Shown here in pieces: positions 34,578 through 64,000 of a DNA stretch of 64,000 nucleotides. The stretch is from Amorphochlora amoebiformis. Taxonomy: Eukaryota; Cercozoa; Chlorarachniophyceae. Every line of letters starts with the position of its first letter. Position 1 is the first letter of the stretch. The translations under genes and the position numbers were made by a program. Where the stretch lies: NCBI GenBank assembly GCA_054601695.1, contig BAAHQB010000107.1, positions 186,001 through 250,000 of the forward strand, given 5' to 3'. Under the pieces are notes generated by a model. It searched no databases. It saw only the letters and a list, made by a program, of their open reading frames with translations, and had not been told where the DNA came from.

Positions 34578-34612
<35 letters not shown>

Positions 34613-34645
34613 GTATTATACATACACATATATATATATATATAC

Positions 34646-34710
<65 letters not shown>

Positions 34711-34803
34711 AAGTTCATGCATACGCATGTGATTATGGCTATATAAATTATTTGTATTTCATATATACATGCAATATATATGTATATATATATATATATA
34801 TAT

Positions 34804-34869
<66 letters not shown>

Positions 34870-35077
34870 ACTCATAGCAACATTTACATACATGCGCAAA
34901 AATACCACACAGAGAGCCGGGATTGTCTTATATATGTATATACATATATATATATATATATAATATCTATATTCTATATATATATATATATAAATGTATA
35001 TATATATATATATATATATTAGATATATATGAATCGATACGTGTGTATTGTATAAGTATAAATCTATTATATTTTGG

Positions 35078-35113
<36 letters not shown>

Positions 35114-35142
35114 CATAAACATATATGTATATGTGTGGTTAG

Positions 35143-35197
<55 letters not shown>

Positions 35198-35280
35198 CTA
35201 CCGCTAAGATAGCCAATATAGTCTTCCAATGCTGAGTTTCACCTCCTCCATTCTCACTATAATCTATTGTAATATACTTA

Positions 35281-35312
<32 letters not shown>

Positions 35313-35378
35313 TATTATACTTATATGTGAGACTCACCACCTTCATTCTCACTATAATCTACAGCATTGTTATATACT

Positions 35379-35423
<45 letters not shown>

Positions 35424-35481
35424 CTTATATGTGAGTTTCACCTCCTCCATTCTCACTATAATCTACGCATTGTTATATACT

Positions 35482-35524
<43 letters not shown>

Positions 35525-35578
35525 CTTATATGTGAGTTTCACCTCCTCCATTCTCACTATAATCTATTGTAATATACT

Positions 35579-35622
<44 letters not shown>

Positions 35623-35694
35623 CATATATATATATATACATTATAATTATATGTGAGACTCACCACCTTCATTCTCACTATAATCTACGCATTG

Positions 35695-35735
<41 letters not shown>

Positions 35736-35822
35736 TTATACTTATATATGAGACTCACCACCTTCATTCTCCTCACTATCTGCGCATTGTAGTATGTATA
35801 TATATATATGTACATACATATG

Positions 35823-35888
<66 letters not shown>

Positions 35889-36036
35889 CAAATATTCGGC
35901 AATCTACTTCCTAGAATTTATATAAAAAATATATGTATATTATCATATATATTATATATATATATGTATATATTATATGTATATGTGATATCATATATAT
36001 ATGTATACATAAATAATACATATATATCATATAAAT

Positions 36037-36083
<47 letters not shown>

Positions 36084-36143
36084 TAGATACATGTAGAGGT
36101 TCCTTCTCCTGACGATAATCTACTCATGTAACACAGTTACACA

Positions 36144-36179
<36 letters not shown>

Positions 36180-36209
36180 TACACATACCTATAGACATAT
36201 ATATATATA

Positions 36210-36280
<71 letters not shown>

Positions 36281-36544
36281 AGCGCAGTGGTACAGTAGAT
36301 GGTAGTCCAGAATTCGATTCAAGTCCGTTTGGATTATGACGAATAATTATTGATAACTCATGTGCGGTAGTCGGATACTTCCTTTCTTCCTCCGGAACCC
36401 ATGGGTTCCGTCGGTCTTGGGGTGCTTGGGTTCCGAACCCTTTTGGCCTACTAATCGCTGTCTATCTAAGCGTAGTGTAACGATGGTATAACTCGTCGTA
36501 GTTAACTAGCTAAAGCTTCCGCGCTAACTACACGTGCTGTAGCA

Positions 36545-36578
<34 letters not shown>

Positions 36579-36693
36579 TATATATATATATATATATCTG
36601 TGATATATATTCAACTTCTACTCTAGACTTACTACAGCGGTAGCAGGTTAAATTCAAAGGATTTGAGGCAGGGATATACTACAATTGAATATA

Positions 36694-36744
<51 letters not shown>

Positions 36745-36967
36745 CATAGGTTTTGAGATCTTAATATGAAGGATATAGGTATTGACCTGATGTGCTTGAA
36801 AATGGCTCTCCTAACAACCACCGAGTGATATCCACCTAGTATAGGTAATATATAAGATATATATATATATGTTATATATATATTTGTGTATGTATATATA
36901 TATATATATATAAGGAATCTATATCGTTTGTATTTATAGTTATATATATATATATATACATATATTA

Positions 36968-37049
<82 letters not shown>

Positions 37050-38053
37050 ATAGACATTAGACAGCAACCAGTGGATACGGACACTTGAGATAGTATATAT
37101 AATTATAATATAGACACACACGCAACACCAGACACACACACACACACACGACACACACGCGCGCGCGCGCGCGCGCGCGCGCGCGCGCGCGCGCGCGCGC
37201 GCGCGCGCGCGCGCGCGCACGCACGACCCGCGCGCGCGCGCGCGCGCGCGCGCGCGCGCGCCCCGCGCGCGCGCGCGCGCGCGCGCGCCGCGGGCGGGCG
37301 CGCGCGGCGCGCGCGCGCGCGCGCGCGCGCGCGCGCGCGCGCACACACGCACGCGACACACGCACGCACGCGCACACGCGCGCACACGCACACCCACACG
37401 ACACACGACACGCGCGCGCGCGCGCGCGCGCGCGCGCGCGCGCGCGCGCGCGCGCGCGCGCGCGCGCGCGCGCGCGCGCGCGCGCGCGCGCGCGCGCGCG
37501 CGCGCCGCGCGCGCGCACGCGCGCGCGGGCGCGCGCGCGCGCGCGCGCGCGCGCGCGCGCGCGCGCGCGCGCGCGCGCGCGCGCGCGCGCGCGCGCGCGC
37601 GCGCGCGCGCGCGCGCGCGCGCGCGCGCGCGCGCGCGCGCGCGCGCGCGCGCGCGCGCGCGCGAGCAAGCGCGCGCGCGCGCGCGCGCGCGCGCGCGCGC
37701 GCGCGCGCGCGCGCGCGCGCGCGCGCGCGCGCGCGCGCGCGCGCGCGCGCGCCGCGCGCGCGCGCGCGCGCGCGCGCGCGCGCGCGCGCGCGCGCGCGCG
37801 CGCGCGCGCGCGCGCGCGCGCGCGCGCGCGCCGCGCGCGCGCGCGCGCGCGCGCGCGCGCGCGCGCGCGCGCACACTAACCCTTGGATGTTGAGACTGAA
37901 GATAGTATACACATAACGCGGCCGAAAACCTATCCAGATATATGTGTTTCGATAACATATATGTAGAATATATTATGCATTTAGTTACACATATATTATA
38001 TATACATATGTATATATGTATATATAATATATATATATATATATATTTTTTTT

Positions 38054-38128
<75 letters not shown>

Positions 38129-38393
38129 CCACACACATACACCCACATGTTAGATATTTGTGTTTCGATAACATACGTAGAACGTATTGTACATTTAGAT
38201 ATATAAATATGTTATACATACATATATATATATATATTTATATATATGTATATATGTGTATATATTATCCGCACACACACACCCACATATTAGATATTTG
38301 TGTTTCGATAACACATATGCAAAATGTATTTTTCATTTAGAAAAAATAATATGTTACACACACACACACACACACACATCACCCACCCGCATA

Positions 38394-38461
<68 letters not shown>

Positions 38462-39002
38462 TACATATATATATTTACATATATATTATCCACCGTTACG
38501 TAAATATCTACATACTCACGCGCATACATCACACCACCCCCCAAGAATTTCACCCAAAAAAACCCTACCCTGAAATCCATCCCATGAGCCCCATATACTC
38601 CCGTATCGTCACCCTTTTAACCCCTGCCCCGTCCCAACACGTTCCCGCCTCTGACGCCTCCACCTCCACCGTGATGTCACATGGCGTCGCGCTCCCCGCG
38701 GTCCTCTCCCCATCGCGTGCCGCTGAGACGTCGTTGAGGAGGAGAAGGTCATGAGACTTCGTGTCTTCCTCGGAGTCTACTGAATCTGGGACTGGTGTGC
38801 AAATCGACTTGCTTCCTGTTTGCGCTACCGGGGCCCGGGAGTTTTCGTTCGGAAAATTCTTGACTCTACAAGGGGGGCTCGCTTGAGGGGAGTGGGGGGA
38901 CGCAGAGGGTTCGATCTCCTCGAGGCATGCATCGCAGCAGACCCCCGATAAGGCTTGCAGGGTTGTCGCGGTGAAGGTCGGCAGAAGATGGCCAAACCCC
39001 AT
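22143..39002 (-). CDS. Polytopic membrane protein, probable drug/metabolite (EamA-like) transporter (23 exons)
   Basis: Minus-strand exons in order: 38569-39002, 37881-37929, 36787-36835, 36633-36678, 36091-36122, 35202-35263, 34888-34926, 34383-34466, 33636-33697, 33203-33263, 32460-32492, 31662-31702, 30950-30996, 30031-30068, 29436-29530, 28356-28437, 27199-27240, 26867-26922, 25348-25426, 24745-24798, 24471-24507, 23407-23456, 22143-22271. The total is 1701 nt, 566 aa plus TAG, every junction in phase. About 135 N-terminal residues are polar and Ser/Glu-rich. At least eight hydrophobic segments follow (about 137-158, 217-246, 262-282, 307-323, 334-356, 380-408, 467-489, 510-523). Segments such as [38 protein letters not shown] and [14 protein letters not shown] recall the paired-helix pattern of EamA/DMT and CRT-like transporters. 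This is resemblance by eye; substrate and membrane are unknown. The polar C-tail contains [13 protein letters not shown]. Introns carry telomere-like arrays, a SINE-like element and the CG array. Confidence 0.62.
22730..23035. repeat. Roughly 55-bp minisatellite in gene 3 last intron
   Basis: Six tandem units of GATATGCGAATATGATATGTGCATATCTACTTTTTATATTC type, in two alternating variants (GCGAAT and TGTGAAT). Confidence 0.93.
23835..24145. repeat. Three-copy echo array of unassigned origin
   Basis: A unit of about 100 bp (GATTGAGAAATTGCAGATATTTTTTCGCATTATATATGTG) occurs three times between gene 3 exons 21 and 22. The highest-coordinate copy is preceded on the minus strand by a good acceptor (CCCTATAG). 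It could be an exon lost from the model, but including it breaks the best phase, so it is left as repeat. Confidence 0.7.
24515..24595. repeat. AAATTTTAAAATTC palindromic tandem
   Basis: Four to five copies of a self-complementary 14-mer next to the gene 3 exon 21 acceptor. Confidence 0.85.
26220..26925 (-). repeat. Five donor-edge echoes of gene 3 exon 18
   Basis: The full exon on the minus strand is 26867-26922. Downstream copies at about 26728-26770, 26608-26650, 26486-26527, 26364-26405 and 26227-26268 carry GAAGAATCGAAAGCGG..ATG plus the donor GTTTAT but lack the first 15 nt of the exon. Copies are joined by TA and TAGATATATTCGATATA. Confidence 0.93.
27700..28020. repeat. Repeat related to exon 16 donor region, three copies
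   Basis: A unit containing CACACATATACCGGAATAAATACATACATATTATATAATATA recurs at about 27670, 27845 and 27965. It shares CCGGAATAAAT with the exon 16 donor edge, so it is probably an older, more diverged echo set. Confidence 0.65.
28055..29085 (-). repeat. Echoes on both sides of gene 3 exon 16
   Basis: The full exon is 28356-28437. Downstream on the minus strand, three donor-edge echoes (about 28279-28320, 28195-28232, 28062-28100) repeat TTCCGCCTCAAAGATCCC..CCG plus GTATAT. Upstream, five acceptor-edge echoes (about 28530-28585 to 29037-29085) repeat TTTCCAG plus CCGTCTGGGTAATGCCCTA, then CCTTAATTAAATCTATCTATG. All copies are cut at fixed points. Confidence 0.94.
30110..30625 (+). repeat. 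Interstitial TTAGGG cluster with two companion units
   Basis: TTAGGG arrays at about 30115-30150, 30206-30256, 30427-30478 and 30548-30610 with companion units at about 30153-30200 and 30253-30340. The lower edge is about 50 bp from gene 3 exon 14. Confidence 0.95.
31700..31860 (+). repeat. Degenerate TTAGGC/TTAGGG/TTAGAGGG array
   Basis: Variant telomere-like repeats (CTTAGG, TTAGAGGG) abut the acceptor of gene 3 exon 12 (minus strand), about 12 nt away. Confidence 0.85.
32605..33205 (-). repeat. CCCTAA array with six companion units
   Basis: Six copies of the companion unit (AGTCAATGGTCCTAGGACTAAG...TGATCC) alternate with short CCCTAA arrays, giving a higher-order repeat of about 95 bp. 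The array ends exactly at the donor of gene 3 exon 10 (minus: ATTAGG then GTTAGG), so the telomeric repeat itself supplies the donor. Confidence 0.95.
33555..34400. repeat. Outward-facing telomere-type arrays around gene 3 exon 9, and TTAGGG cluster
   Basis: CCCTAA repeats (about 33565-33630) lie left of the 62-bp exon 33636-33697 and TTAGGG repeats (33698-33752) lie right of it, in the orientation of a linear chromosome's two ends. Further TTAGGG arrays with companion units follow (about 33748-33800, 34073-34165) and run to the donor of exon 8 at 34382. Confidence 0.94.
35200..35800 (-). repeat. Five acceptor-edge echoes of gene 3 exon 6
   Basis: The full exon is 35202-35263. At higher coordinates, hence upstream on the minus strand, ATTATAGTGAGAATGGAGGAG.. 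with its acceptor recurs at about 35335-35362, 35437-35466, 35545-35570, 35660-35685 and 35757-35785. Each is cut before the second half of the exon and followed by TATAAGTATAATA. Confidence 0.92.
36276..36546 (+). mobile_element. tRNA-derived SINE-like element, copy B
   Basis: It begins TGTTAGCGCAGTGG (perfect A box) and has a B-box-like AATTCGATTCAAGTCC about 30 nt later and a GGTTCC-rich middle (GGAACCCATGGGTTCC palindrome). It ends ..CGTGCTGTAGCA beside TA on both sides. It is about 270 bp, intronic in gene 3, antisense to the gene, and homologous to 12630-12882 and partly to 49585-50195. Confidence 0.75.
37110..37875. repeat. About 730 bp of (CG)n
   Basis: An almost uninterrupted alternating CG tract with few breaks (CGCACG, GCGGGC, GCAAGC) and a CA-rich left end lies in gene 3 intron 2. 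It starts 8 nt after the exon 2 donor on the minus strand. Ala-Arg open frames here are artefacts of the repeat. Confidence 0.97.
37930..38345 (-). repeat. Three copies of a unit upstream of gene 3 exon 2
   Basis: GATATTTGTGTTTCGATAACATA plus flanks recurs at about 37938, 38152 and 38292. The copy nearest exon 2 carries the acceptor (GGATAG); the other two have lost it. Confidence 0.8.
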
Positions 39003-39791
39003 CGAGGCCGCTCTTTTCTATGGAAAATATTTTGAAAGATTAAAACGCGGCTTTTGGCTCTCCTTGTAATTGGATGAATTTACGTAATTCTTACTTCGGA
39101 AGATTTTCTCACATGTCCAAAAAAGTTTTTGACAAAAACTGTCTCCGTAGACTCTCCGGCAAGCCACCGGTAGTAACCGACAGTGACCGACAGTAACCGT
39201 CATTGACGATCGTCTAAAAATCCGGCGGCACCTTGGGCGAAATCGCCAGAGGTCACGGGTAACGGCCCGAGCGATGGCGTCTCGCGACGTTCGTGTGGAC
39301 TCAGCCGGGACAGTCGCATCGGTGGATTCCGCGGCTCCGTCTGAGTCAGGCAGCGACTTCGAGCACATGTAGGCTCACATGTGCTCCCTGACACGTGTCT
39401 TCGCGTAGCTTTTAGAGGGCATTGTTAGGATAGCATGCATGGTTGTTTTTGAGAAATCGATGGGAGGGTGTTGTGTGTATATGAGGCCATATGGGTGTTG
39501 GATGTGCGTTTCCTGAGGGCAAGGGGGTACTGTTCGGAAGCGCTTTTTTTGGCCGATTTTTTCGATTCTCTACTCTTTTTTCCGCAAAACAATATCGTTT
39601 GTGCAATATCACGAGTATCCGAATCCAGCTGTGGGTGAGCGAATTGGTCGGTATTACATACATTCACCGTTAACCTTTGGCTATCAAAGCTTAGCGTAGT
39701 AAAGTTTCAGAGGCCTTGTAACCTGTTACAGATTTTCTGTTCACTTGTGTTCGCCACGAATGCACACGGTCACCGGCACGTGTCTGCCTCG
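39003..39791. promoter_or_regulatory. Divergent promoter region between genes 3 and 4
   Basis: This 789 bp spacer is TA-array free and has balanced base composition. It lies between ATG 39002 (minus) and the proposed ATG 39792 (plus). It contains a 31-codon open frame at 39274-39369 (starts MASRDVRVDS) that ends at TAG overlapping a GTAGGC. This is either an upstream ORF/5' UTR of the formin or its real first exon. A splice acceptor (TGTTACAG) at 39731 supports an upstream exon. Confidence 0.45.

Positions 39792-64000
<24,209 letters not shown>

Noticed and set aside
36744-38219. 491-aa and related Ala-Arg-rich open frames
   Set aside because: (CG)n reads Ala-Arg in every frame. Only the ends of these frames overlap real exons (36787-36835, 37881-37929), and in another frame.

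Overview
This is a nuclear fragment from a eukaryote, almost certainly a protist. Nearly every open stretch is intron, and the introns are (TA)n microsatellite, so most long open frames are Tyr-Ile readings of TA repeats and are not genes. The real coding sequence is scattered in exons of about 20-430 nt bounded by GT...AG. I rebuilt it by reading the non-repeat islands on both strands and asking whether consecutive islands join in phase. Four multi-exon genes result, and two of them sum to an exact multiple of three from ATG to stop. The taxon cannot be fixed. TTAGGG-type repeats, organellar helical-repeat-like sequence and a formin suggest an alveolate-like or other large-intron protist, but this is inference.

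Layout: (1) 241-7088, minus, a one-helix membrane protein of unknown function whose 3' end is not found and may lie outside the window. (2) 7928-21929, plus, a complete 24-exon gene of about 504 aa: an N-terminal helical-repeat-like region followed by an AlkB-type 2-oxoglutarate/Fe(II) dioxygenase. (3) 22143-39002, minus, a complete 23-exon gene of about 566 aa for a polytopic membrane protein that resembles the drug/metabolite transporter (EamA-like) superfamily. (4) 39792 to beyond 64000, plus, the N-terminal part (about 35 exons) of a diaphanous-type formin (GBD/FH3). Genes 1/2 and 3/4 are divergent and 2/3 converge. The two head-to-head spacers (7089-7927, 39003-39791) are almost the only TA-free DNA.

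The introns carry (a) long TA arrays; (b) 'echoes', truncated copies of the adjacent exon edge with its splice site, repeated 1-6 times; (c) interstitial TTAGGG arrays with a 45-90 bp companion unit that has a palindromic core; (d) three copies of a tRNA-derived SINE-like element; (e) kilobase polypyrimidine tracts that always lie on the sense strand; and (f) special arrays, namely 730 bp of alternating CG, a GGACACGTGTCC palindrome array and several minisatellites. The echo rule holds in all four genes on both strands and is the most notable signal here.
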